From: Montifringilla adamsi | Taxonomy: Eukaryota > Chordata > Aves > Passeriformes > Passeridae | Length of the DNA stretch: 64,000 nucleotides | Assembly (NCBI GenBank): GCA_017590115.1 | Contig: JAGGNK010006560.1 | Span: forward strand, 620,001-684,000 | Direction: 5' to 3' | Shown: piece by piece, positions 53,901 to 64,000 of the stretch | Layout of the letters: each line of letters starts with the position of its first letter | Numbering within the stretch: position 1 is the first letter of the stretch | The notes under the pieces: generated by a model | Databases searched by the model: none | Told to the model about the DNA's origin: nothing | The model's input: only the letters and a program-made list of their open reading frames with translations | Translations under genes and position numbers: made by a program

Positions 53901-55866
53901 AAATTTAGTTAATTCTCACAGTTAACAGCATTTTTCTGTCCTTCAATGGACGTAATAACAGCTGAGTGGTCTGCACAAAGTGTGTCAAAATACCTTTTCT
54001 CCTTTATAAAAAAAAATCAGTGTTCTCTTTTTAGCAAGGGTCTGTAATGATTAAACACTCAAATAATTTGCTAGTCAAGGTGAATTTCAAGATTGTCTCT
54101 CTCAGTAGCCCCAACCCAAATACAGAGATTGCTCTTCTCAGTATACTCCTTACAATAAGAAAACTCACGTAAAAAACATGTTTTGGTTGGGGCTATAAGG
54201 CACATTTCCCTTCCAACACAGGTAGCAAAAACTCTTTTTGGCTCAGTGATTTGATCTGAGTTGGCATTTTACACTTCTGCTTATCAGTTTGTATAGATTT
54301 CTCCATTTATTACATTTGTAAAGCAATTATATTTAGTAGATAATCACTACAATGAACTTGAAAACTTGCTGTTTGTGACCACAACAATTGCTTTCTGGTG
54401 GCTACTTTGGCCCACCTTTAAAGTCTAGCCTGGTTAAGCACATTCAGCTGAAAATAGTACTCTTCTGCTTGCTCCCATTTGTCCTATAAGGGACACATAT
54501 CCCCTGATCTAGTTACATCTAATCCCTTTTTAAAGATGAAACTGCTGCAGGACACTTTGAAAGTACTGAGGCTGTCAACCAGAGTCTGAATGTTCCTGAT
54601 ACATGGACACCTAATATGGGAGGATATGTTTCAACAGAAATAGTAGCTTTTGCAAGACAGTACTTTTCCCAAAGTTTCACCTTCTGTGTCAAGCAGCTGA
54701 AACATCCAGCTCTCCATAGACCATAGGTACTGTCTGGTTTTTCACTTCTTTTCTTGCACAGTCCTCCTGGCCCACAATTGTGTTAACAAAAATTAGATAA
54801 TGGACCTAGGTTTAAATAAGAGATACATTTTATACAGGGAGGTAAATACTCATGGACAAAGCTAGTCTGGAAAAAGTGAGTACATGGTGCAGTGGCGCCC
54901 AGTGGGGTGATGGACAGCTGGGCTGGGGGGTAGGAGGGTCACTAGTGACATACTGAGAAGGACACAATAAGTAAGAGCTGAAGTGCCTCCCAGCCAAAAA
55001 GTAGACTGAAAGAAAAACCCTAACCTAATTATTTCCTGACAGAATATTATTCAAGAATCATTCCAAATACCATTTTACCTTAGAGCTTAGAGCTTCTCCC
55101 ACAGGTGTTACAACTAAGGCTTATTTTGAATATTGCAACAGTAAAACACTTTTATAGAACCTTCCTGTCCCATAGCCAGATAACTCCAGATTACTTTTTC
55201 CTGTCAAAAGGCTTGTGAAAATCTGGCTCTAAGCTAGATTTGAGTACAAACATTGTCCCAAAACTCTTATTTTAAACTTGAGGTAATAAGCAACATGTCA
55301 CAAATGGGAAAAAATCTTGCTTATAAAAGCATAATACATCTTTAATATGTCCTCTAAAATGCAGTAGAGACACTTCCTTACACACAAAAAGTGGTAACTC
55401 AATGCTATTCCTGTGATTAGGGTGCAATAACCCCAAGATAAGTGTATTCCTAAACATGGTACTTGCCATTCACCTTAAACCCCATTGATTGTTGCTTTCA
55501 GGCATACTGTTGTTTTCTGGCATACATCAAAGCAAGTGACACCCACATGAACTCGAAAAGCCATTAAAATCCCACACAGTTTCCCTTCAAAGAGCATTTA
55601 TGGAAATAGCAGGATCTATAAGCCATTAGAGAAAGACAAGAATAGATTATCTTAGAATTGTTTTTCATCCTTTTCACTTGTCAACCTCAGAGACTTGCAA
55701 GATGCTTAAAAAGCTACAGAAACTGTGCTTAATGAAACATCTGAAAAAAGGTATAAATGTTGTTTGCTATGAACCTTTGAAAGAGTTTTACCTGATTCTT
55801 CTGAACATCAGTATTGTTTTTTGTACATAAATAAATGTGTTATTTACATTGTTCCCGTATTATTGT
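44951..55866. other. Non-coding stretch, no gene recognised
   Basis: About 10.9 kb with no recognisable gene, RNA or further transposon. There is an A15 run at 48684-48698 without a poly(A) signal close upstream. The 134-codon frame at 53120-53524 and the 121-codon - strand frame at 52257-52622 show no domain, and overlap frames on the other strand. Confidence 0.6.
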
Positions 55867-55880
55867 CAGCAAAATCCGAA
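55867..55880. repeat. Candidate target-site duplication, left copy
   Basis: CAGCAAAATCCGAA matches 56408-56421 at 12 of 14 positions. It is proposed as the left flank of a retrocopy. Confidence 0.4.
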
Positions 55881-56406
55881 AACAAAGCCAAGTATGTGTA
55901 GCTTTGCATCAGCTGCTCACTTCAATACAATGGGACGAAGCTGAAGATCCACAGTAATGTGTCTGAGAGAGAGGAAGTTTCTACATTGCGTGGCTTTGCT
56001 GGGAACTTGCTCCCCAGCCATGAACTGGTTCCAAGTCAGCTGCCTCTGGTCATCCTGCCCCAAGGGGAGATATGGTCCAAAACAGCCTGTCTTCATTCTC
56101 CACCAAAATGCAGCTCCTTGAGATGAAATGGTTTCAAAAGCCCCTTCAACTTGAAAGGAGGGCAGATTTGTGTTTTCTTCTGCGGTTCTTCCACATGGCA
56201 GGTGCTTTGTTAAATGAAACTGCTAACAAGGTAACTGTTTAAATAAAATCCATGAAATGCCACTAATACTTTCTAAACTTGACAGAGAACTCTCACATGG
56301 TTGTGTACTTCTGACCTTGACACAGTGAGCTCCTTGAGGCCAACTTTTTAGCCTGAAATAAAGCGTAGTCAGTTGTAATAAAATAAAATTTAAAAAAAAA
56401 AAAAAA
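55881..56406 (+). pseudogene. Probable polyadenylated retrocopy (untranslated-type sequence)
   Basis: The + strand looks like the end of a messenger RNA: AATAAA signals at 56357-56362, 56377-56382 and 56382-56387, then a pure A15 run at 56392-56406. One base after the A-run, CAGCAAAGTCTGAA (56408-56421) repeats a 14-mer at 55867-55880 with two mismatches, as an aged target-site duplication would. Together these suggest a retroposed transcript of about 525 bp. No open frame of useful length occurs inside it, so if it is a retrocopy it derives from a 3' untranslated region or a non-coding RNA. I do not recognise the parent. The alternative is a single-copy A-rich stretch with a chance repeat. 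Confidence 0.4.
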
Positions 56407-56407
56407 G

Positions 56408-56421
56408 CAGCAAAGTCTGAA
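56408..56421. repeat. Candidate target-site duplication, right copy
   Basis: CAGCAAAGTCTGAA starts one base after the A15 tail and matches 55867-55880 at 12 of 14 positions. Confidence 0.4.
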
Positions 56422-57697
56422 GTCGTTCTTCATTCCTTAGATACTTGTTACCCTATCAGCCTCTGAAGGAATGAGTCTGTGACGCCATGAGCTGGGTATA
56501 AGGAAGCCCCAAGAAAACTTGGTTTTCTTTCCTCACACCACAAGCCTTTTAGACTTGATAATTCATTTCGACCCAAAAATCAGGAAGAGCTTTAATCAGG
56601 CAATTAGCATTCCTCTGGCACATCTGCCACATACACAACATTGATAGCCCAGGTTAACCCCACAGGGCAACCAGTCACAGGACTTCACTGCAGTTGGCAG
56701 GGTGAAGAATGCTTATACAGCATATTGACTCCAAATAGAGTTGACTGACACAGTTTCGTAGAAATGTTTATTCACCTAAAAAATAAACAGTTTCAGATGA
56801 AAGGAAGCTGTTTACAAATGAAGTAAAATTTGTTAAAGTTTCACACACATCTCCCAATTTTCCCTCCTGTGGAAAGCTTTGGGAAACTAAGGGAAATTGT
56901 TCTGTTATCTTATGAAACAAGATTTGCTAAATACCACTGACTCACATTCATTTTGCAAGAACAAAAACTGCCCTGCATGAAAGAAAATATTTTGTTTTGA
57001 GCTGGACAAAGTGTTTCATTGAATCTTAAACACATTTTACACAAGGCCCCTTTCTGTGACAAATCTAAAGGGTTTTCATGCTGACTTGACACAAAATTGC
57101 TAATTTTTTTGCACTGTTCCAAGGATCTGGGATTCTATCTAGCAACCAGGAAACACTGAAATAATTACTGCTTTTGAGATGGCTTGGAGCTACTTCTCAT
57201 ACTTCAAAAATCCCCTTGTAATAAAAACTGCTGCCAGGCAAAATTCATCAGGCAGCATTAGGAGAACTTGGGATGAATTTTGATTATGCTCGGGTCAGAT
57301 TTCAAGTTCAATCTGACAAGCCTGTGGCTGTAAACTAGCAGGAACTGTCAGCTTTGAGTATATTTTCATTTGGGCTGTACTGAGTGTTGGGTCCTGTTAG
57401 TCAGACACAGATTGGCAGAACTGAAGTCACAAGGACTGAAATTTGATTTAAAACATGAAGTTAGTTTTCACATTTCCCCAAGCTTAACTCCCTGTAGTAT
57501 GACCTTATAGAAATAAATACGTTAAATCTTTCTCCCTAAAGAGACAAAATTCCATTGAAATAAGGCCTCTCAGCATGACACTTCTATCATTTAGTTCCTC
57601 TTTTATATGTAGGTCATATTAAAATACACATCTATATAATTTTGAAAACATCTCAACCTCCCCCTGGCTAGCATCACTGATTCGAGTGGCACCTCTA

Positions 57698-57733
57698 GGT
57701 ATAAACCACAAAAAACTCTTTGTGGTTTATACC
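57698..57733. repeat. Perfect 15-bp inverted repeat, 6-nt loop
   Basis: GGTATAAACCACAAA (57698-57712) is followed after a 6-base spacer by its exact reverse complement (57719-57733). A further ACCACAAAG word follows immediately, so the arm sequence is partly repeated a third time. The hairpin is too short for a typical microRNA precursor and has no T-run. It may be a cruciform-forming palindrome or a relic of template-switch mutation. Confidence 0.9.
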
Positions 57734-58303
57734 ACAAAGATGATGATGGCTACACAGACACATTGTGAAAGAAGGTCTGAAAATGGTCCAGAACACTGTC
57801 AACATTTCCAGTTTCAGAAGCTTCCTTCAGCCACTGGTCTTGCTCCTACTTTCCTAATGCACACTAACATCCTATAGAAACAATGAAGATTGTGTATGAG
57901 TACAGATTAAGTAAAATTAGAGAAAAAGACCTAGGTACATGTGTGGGGAAAAAACCAAAGTATTTGTTGCCTTGTTCCACACAGCTCAGCAGAAAGCTGA
58001 TTTTTCAGATTCATAATTGAAAAAAACAAAAAGAAGAGGAGAAAATTAATTCAACTGATAGTATATGGAAAATGTTCAGGGATTTTACTCAAGTAAAATT
58101 TAAAAAAATATTTTATTTGCACTGAAAATCTGTTTACTTTTGTTATGGGCAAAAGTTATATTATGGGGCTAAATAAACCTTGTTTGATTTAATCCTTTTA
58201 AAATATAATCATTAAAATGGAATTAGTTTTTAAATTAAAACTATACTCCAGAATGAACATCATAGTCTTTAATTAAAAAATACCAGAAGAAAATTAATCC
58301 ATT

Positions 58304-58316
58304 CCCCCCCCCCCCC
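58304..58316. repeat. Poly-C run (13)
   Basis: Thirteen uninterrupted Cs in an otherwise AT-rich stretch. The exact length may be unreliable in the assembly. Confidence 0.8.
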
Positions 58317-59658
58317 AATTCTCCATTTAAAATAAACTGGCTTGTTGTTTTGTTCTTCTTGTTGCTTTTTTTTGTTGTTTTTTTGCTCCCTCTCCAATTC
58401 CACAGTAATTGAAAAATGTTTTTGGTGAATGTATGCTAAAAAAATATCCCATACACTAAATTTTCTTTGATTGTTTAAATACATTTCATCAAATTGTTGT
58501 GGCTGATTTTAAGTGTCCTCACCAGGCATTCAGATATGTTTGATTTTTTTTTTACCATAAAGGTTTCAGATGTCCTAAGGGCTCAGCTGAACTGTCTATG
58601 GTCTGTCATAAATTATGGCTCAGATAGAAAATGGCAGGATAACAAACACCTTTTATTTCACTAAGAAGAGAAATGCAGAATACATCCCATAGAGGAGCAA
58701 AGCTCAGATCCCAGACAGGGAGCTCCTGCTGAGCAAGGCCTCCACATGTGAGGTGACAGCAGTCTGGACCTGAGGGACCTGGGGCAGCAGAAGCTAGCAA
58801 GGCCACCCAGAAGTGCTCGAAGGAGAAGTGTGGCCTGCACCTGCACAATATTTTCCCCACCTGCAAGGAGCAGCACAGGCAGACACAATGGTGTTGGGGA
58901 TGGCAGAGGAACTTGGCACCACCTGGTGCTGCACCGGTGGTAGGACAGAAGCGACCTCATGCTCTCCTGTCACAGCCCAGCTGTGAAGAATTTTTACTCT
59001 GCCCACACTTCCTGGGTGCAGGAGTTTCCCAGAATAGCACAAGGTTTCTCCTGTATTTGCCTTGTATTTACTCACCCAATAGTGTGGGATGATGGGAAGC
59101 GTTACCAGCCAGGATGAAGGAAGGGATTAGTGTCCCATGGCTGGGTGCTGTAGGCTGCCAGAGGTGGAGCTCCACCAGCCAGCTGGCTGAAGCTTGCAGC
59201 TCCCTCCCAGCCCAAAGGGGCAATCCTGTGTATGGGAATGTGTTGGTTTTTGGTTTTTTATACATACACAGGATCCCAGAGGGGCCACCATTCCAGCTAA
59301 TGTCAAGTCTGCATTGTAGGAGAGCTGGTTTCTCCCCTCAGACCTTAGTCTGCCTCTCTGCTCTGCAGTTGAGACCTGCTGCTGCTGGAGGCTACGGATA
59401 GCCCATGACTTCCTTGGGTGGGATTATCACACTTTGTCCTAGGCACTGGCCTCTTGTGGCAGACACAGAGACACACAGCTTGTGGGCAGGAAGTTGGGCT
59501 GACATGTGTGAGCCAAAGCTCAGTTCCCGAGGTTAAAAACTCTAGGTTCCTGATACCACGAAATTCACAGCACATGGTGTTTGCAAAGTGACATTGTGAC
59601 TGTCTGCCTAGAGCATCCATTTTCAGGTATTTTCAGGGGTTGAACAAATCCAGAAAGT

Positions 59659-59880
59659 AAAAAAAAAAAAAACCAAAACCCAAAACAACCCCCCCAAAAA
59701 ACCCAAACAAACAAACAAACAAAACCCAAAAACAAAACAAACAAACAAACAAAAACAAAAACAAAAAAACCACAAACAAACAAACAAAAAAAACCAAACC
59801 AAAAAAAAAACACAAAAAGCCCCCAAACCCAAAGCAATAACAACAACAAAAAAAAACCCCCAAAACAAACAAACAAAAAA
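59659..59880. repeat. A/C-only low-complexity tract (AAAC type)
   Basis: About 222 bases consist almost entirely of A and C on the + strand, with many CAAA and AAAC units and scattered C-runs. The - strand consists of T and G and is translated without stops as Phe/Val/Leu/Cys/Gly-rich frames, which are artefacts. It is the longer relative of the tract at 923-1070. Confidence 0.9.
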
Positions 59881-60374
59881 TAAACCACATTTAAAAATAG
59901 CCAAAAATCCACTCAGATTATACTGTTTTGCAAAATAAGATGAGATGTCACTTGTTACAGCAGCTGATGTGGCTTCACCTATGGGAACTTACAAATTCAG
60001 TTCATGGCCTCAAGGAACAAGGAAAAGGCCCATGAAATGAAAAATGGGGTTTCCCAAGTTTTTTAGCACAGTGTAGTAGTTCATGTGCAGTTAAGATGTG
60101 CAGCACATGTTTCTAATTCACCTAGGTGTCAATCAGAAATAATTGTGGCAGTTAATGAAGCCTATTAAAGAGATAAAGAAGAGCATAGCTCTCCAAGTCT
60201 CTCCAGCTCACTATTACTGACAGTATTGCAGACTCAATGCAATTTTAGAAACACAGGTTTTGTGACATATCTGCAATAGTTGGAATAATTTTGCATTTTT
60301 AAAATTTCTTTTTATGAAACAAAATCTTGCACTCTAAAAATGAAACTTTCCTTGACTTCTTTCCACTGATAGTG

Positions 60375-60408
60375 CTCAGAGAGCTGCCAGAGAAAGCAGC
60401 TCTCTGAG
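60375..60408. repeat. Perfect 13-bp inverted repeat, 8-nt loop
   Basis: CTCAGAGAGCTGC (60375-60387) and its exact reverse complement GCAGCTCTCTGAG (60396-60408) are separated by CAGAGAAA. An outer AGTGCT/AGCACT pair (60371-60376 and 60415-60420) could extend the arm with a bulge. With about 50% GC the stem would be stable as RNA, but it is short for a microRNA precursor. Confidence 0.9.
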
Positions 60409-60964
60409 TGTAGTAGCACTGTTGTCTAGCCTGATTCCATATTTACTAATTTAATTTGGGAGAGTGTGGAAGAAACACTCTTGGATGTGATCATTGGTCC
60501 TCAGGGAAAAGCCTTGTCCTGACAGAGCAAACATGTCTATTTGCAAGCAGTTCATGGCTTCTGTGATCTCTGGTTCTTTGTGGGCTTAACTTGATGCAGA
60601 ATATGCAACTACACACTCTTTTTAGGGGTCCAGAGGGACTTGTTTAAACATGAACCATTATTAATACGTCAGGATACATGCACTGTAGTAAGTCACACTA
60701 ACAAAACAGCTGAGTTACTGCAGGCACTACTGCCCTGCAAAAAAACCCAACATATTCATTAGCACACCCTGGTGAGCGCTTTTAAATTTGGCTTAGCATG
60801 ATGAGAAGGATATGTAATTAAACTGACAGGTTCAATGTAAAGGAACAGTTGATTCTGAAACTTGAGGAAAACTGTGTACACAACACAGACCACTCTCAAC
60901 TGAGGAAACAATATTGCTGTAAAACAGCTTTTCCTTCCACACTTACAAAAGGTTCATGGCCTTT

Positions 60965-60966
<2 letters not shown>

Positions 60967-61009
<43 letters not shown>
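60967..61009. repeat. Poly-T run (43)
   Basis: Forty-three uninterrupted Ts, the longest homopolymer in the window. CATGGCC occurs on both sides (60955-60961 and 61018-61024). Read on the - strand this would be a poly-A tail, but no AATAAA lies within 30 bases of it: the nearest, TTTATT on +, is at about 61097. A retroposed origin is therefore not established. Confidence 0.9.
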
Positions 61010-61011
<2 letters not shown>

Positions 61012-64000
61012 CTTTTGCATGGCCAGTATGGATTAGCATTCCTTGCATAGTCCTGGGATATTTTACAGAGCAGGTCTACTAGCACTTTAAAAATATTTAT
61101 TTCAAGTGCTGGACAGTAGCCCATTTTCACAGAACATATTTCATTTGTCCACACCACAGTTATATATTGTCAAGAGCACTATTATCAGCCAATAACTGCA
61201 CCTCATTTCACTTCCTTGCTGCATCTTATTACAAACCAAGTGCTGACATGCTTGCATGACTATAACTCCTCCTGCAATGACTGATGAAAGATACTGCCAA
61301 AGCTCTGCAGATGAAGATATCCATGGGATCAAATTCAGGCTGGATTTGGGATAATTTCAAATGATGTGAATTAAACTCAGTGACATCCATGAGAGAACTC
61401 TCTTCAGAAAAGGTGTGGCTATTTTCAAGAATATTGCACATCTTCCTAATTACAGGGCCATTGATTGCACAAAGCCACCGTGCTGCACCCATCACAGGAA
61501 GCCTGATCCAGCAATTAGAGCAAGGGACTGCAAGTCATCATCAGAATACGAATTTCTGTACATGTGGTCTTCCATTTCCCAGGGCTCACTCATCCATCCA
61601 TAAAGCACAGGCTTTAATAAATTGTTAATAATAATCAGGCCATATAGGTTTGCAAACCACTTTTCATTGTCAGTCTAGAAAATATTATGAATTTTGTTGA
61701 CATTTTGCATTTTGAAGCTATGCAGCATTCTGATCCACTACTGATCTGTAACCTGTGCAGTGCTTTCAATGCCAGGGTACTAAATTTTTTTGTGTCATAG
61801 AAATCAGTGCTAGAGGCTGTAGCATGTGATACCCTGAGTCTTTGTAAACATGCAAAACTGATGGCAGGTTTTCCTATGCCTTTCTGAAGCATTGGAGAGA
61901 TTAGAAGAGGAAAGGTTAGAATTCTATTCTGCATGTTTTCTAATGACATGCTTACACATTGTCCAAGATCCTCACTCACACTGGATCCATTCTAAACACA
62001 GGTCCTGCTTCTAGGTAATCTGTGAGATAGCTTTGCTAGGCTGGGTTCCTGTTTTAGAAGTTGTAGGCACTTTATTTTTTTAATATTTGTATATTTGTAC
62101 ATTGCTATATGATGCTTCCATTGTGAAAAAATACACTTCAGTATAAAATGATAAAACACCACTACAAACCAAAAAATTCCCATGCTTCCATTGGCTAACT
62201 AGCAGCCTATTTTTTCCACCTAGAAGAGTACCTAATATGATTCACCCTCTGCCTTTCCTTATCAGGTTTCCCCTTTCATTCAGCTGAATACTTCTTGGTT
62301 TGCATTCTGTGCCTGTTCTTGTGCCTTATTTGTTTCCAACTTAATTGACTAGAAAAGCTCTTAGAAACATCAATATCAATAGACCAGACTCTGCCTCCTC
62401 TTCTTCTTCTACAATGCAAATAAGATAGTGTAGTATTTTCCTAATTTTGATATGGTTGTTGTAAAATCATGGCCTATGGATTGTGCAGGTTGCTGACAGC
62501 ACTGCCCAGAGATAAACTAATGCTGTCCCCACCCAACTCATGAGCAGGACTATGACCAGTAGTCAGAGTCTGTTTATGTGCTTGGGGTATAAAACCCTCA
62601 CATTTCATAATGGTTCATGGCAAGCATATAATGCTCCTATTCAATATGGATGTTTGTTGAAGATGACAAGAAATATTTAAAGACTGGAGTTCATTTGTGC
62701 CCTCTTGCCTCACCAAGGAGGAGGAAATGCTTTTACTGCCAGGTTTGTTTAGCACTAGGAGTAGATATGCTCTTTGTACTTAAGCAGACTGGGTTGCAAC
62801 CAAACCCAAATCTTTAAGACCTGGTTCCAGAAAGCTAAGAACACCCAGAAGTGTGTTGGCATCAGGAAGACTTTGGTGAGGAAGGCTGAGGTTCAGAGGG
62901 TGTAAGGTGAACTGTACCACTGGCCTGTCCCCAACCAGCTCCCTGCTGCATTTTGCAATTAGTCAAATCACAGCTGAGACTTCCTTTATTTCTCCTTAAA
63001 TGAACATTTCTTTTCCCAGTGCCTAGTACACTAGGTGCTGCTGAAAGAAAAAATGAACCTTTTAAACAATTATTCATGCCCTCCCAAATTACCTCCAGCT
63101 TTGCGCTCCTAGTTTTCTCAGGGGAAAGCTGTTTTTACTCTTTGTTCTTACAGACCTTCTAGTTTCAGGATCTCTGCTTGTGGTCACAAGGAGACACTTA
63201 TGTCAGTCCACACAACCAAAATCCACAAACCACTGTTCCTCTGGTGCTAGAGAAAGCTATTTCCCCCCTGGTACTTTGATGGAACCCGGCAGTCTTCCTT
63301 TGCTCACAAGTATTGGCCAGGTGCTGAAGAGCAAACATGTCTGGGATCAAAACCTGGTTTTTTTAATTTTCTCTATTTCTCTCAAGAGTTAATTACACTC
63401 ACTGTTAAAAAGATACACTTTGTACTCAGTTACCAGCCATTGGTTCATGTTTTTCTGCCAAATAAAAATCATTTTATGCTTGCAAAAGAAGAAAACATTT
63501 TGTAATAAAATAGCCCTTGTAGCTAAGCCTTCAAATTGTTTCTGTGGCTTCTTCTCTCATATTCTGTGAAGTTTTAATATTAAATCTGCCAAAAAAATGT
63601 TGACACAACACCTGACAACTCTGTTAACTGACTCAGCTTCATGTAATATGTATCCATTTTCTGCTTTTTTCCCTGCAGACTGTTTGTTCCCCTTTTTGCC
63701 TCTTCCACATTTTTGGTAACAATTTTATCATCCCTATCTAGCAAGAGGCCTTATTCTTGTCTACATGCATTTGCTTCTACTATATTTCTAGTTGTTTCCT
63801 TTGTCCCTTGCCTTGTGCTTTAAATATCTACTTATTTGTACCCCTTGCTATCTAGTTTCTGTGTGTGATATATTGGTTTGTTATTTCTAATCGCATTCTC
63901 ATTGCAGATGAGCCAAGGAGGTCTGTTAGCCAGAGCTGTCCTATCTCTGGAGTGTGAAAGTGTGGCTTTCTGGCCAGCTAATTAGTTCTCTTAAAGGATT

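Larger units (their letters stand above)
56422..64000. other. Non-coding stretch, no gene recognised
   Basis: About 7.6 kb with two perfect hairpins, an A/C tract, a C13 run and a long poly-T listed separately. Long frames over the A/C tract exist only because T/G-only sequence on the - strand lacks stop codons. Three neighbouring - strand frames at 61229-61979 are discussed as a very weak coding-relic candidate. 57900-58500 is markedly AT-rich. Confidence 0.6.

Noticed and set aside
59565..59912. Membrane-protein-like - strand frames rich in Phe, Val, Leu, Cys and Gly
   Set aside because: They are the translation of the T/G-only complement of an A/C simple tract, which cannot form stop codons.
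59999..62621. GTTCATGGC occurring four times in 2.6 kb (near 60000, 60550, 60952 and 62613) as a dispersed regulatory repeat or as the target duplication of the T43 element
   Set aside because: The copies share nothing beyond about 10 bases, are unevenly spaced, and are not adjacent to the poly-T run.
1..64000. CRISPR arrays, operons, tRNA or rRNA genes
   Set aside because: No regularly spaced repeats, tRNA-like or rRNA-like sequences or prokaryotic gene organisation were seen. The CR1 and LTR content indicates a vertebrate.

Overview
The window looks like intergenic or deep-intronic DNA from a vertebrate, most likely a bird and possibly a songbird. The best taxonomic clue is a CR1-like LINE 3' end at about 44694-44950. 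It has the reverse complement of the CR1 terminal 8-bp repeat (ATTCTATG type), followed by the characteristic CR1 3' body. Low interspersed-repeat density, moderate GC and avian-style endogenous retrovirus LTRs fit this. A turtle or crocodilian source is less likely but not excluded. There is no bacterial or viral gene organisation. Open frames are short and scattered over both strands, as expected by chance. I recognise no protein-coding gene, tRNA, rRNA or CRISPR array.

Layout. 1-10301: unannotated single-copy DNA with an A/C-only tract (923-1070) and a (TGC)11 microsatellite (7948-7980). 10302-14679: the structured part of the window. A solo LTR on the + strand (10302-10914) is bounded by a 5-bp target-site duplication. 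About 2.3 kb downstream are two related LTRs on the - strand, joined directly head to tail (13190-13940 and 13941-14679). 14680-26278: single-copy DNA with a pyrimidine tract and poly-T/GTT repeats. 26279-26323: a 45-base assembly gap bordered by G-runs. 26324-44693: single-copy DNA, a possible second, older LTR (about 36721-37192), a poly-T run and a C-rich tract with quadruplex potential on the other strand. 44694-44950: the CR1 fragment. 44951-64000: more single-copy DNA, with a probable polyadenylated retrocopy (about 55881-56406) between imperfect 14-bp direct repeats, two perfect short hairpins (57698-57733 and 60375-60408), a 222-bp A/C tract (59659-59880) and a 43-base poly-T run.

The observation most worth checking is the tandem LTR pair. 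Its two units differ by a single base over 531 bp. Over the remaining ~210 bp they differ by about 20 substitutions and a ~12-bp length change. Such a sharp switch suggests gene conversion, recombination between LTR variants, or an assembly error. No gene network can be described because no gene was identified. The useful follow-ups are repeat masking, read-level checking of the tandem LTRs and the gap, and cross-species alignment for conserved non-coding elements.
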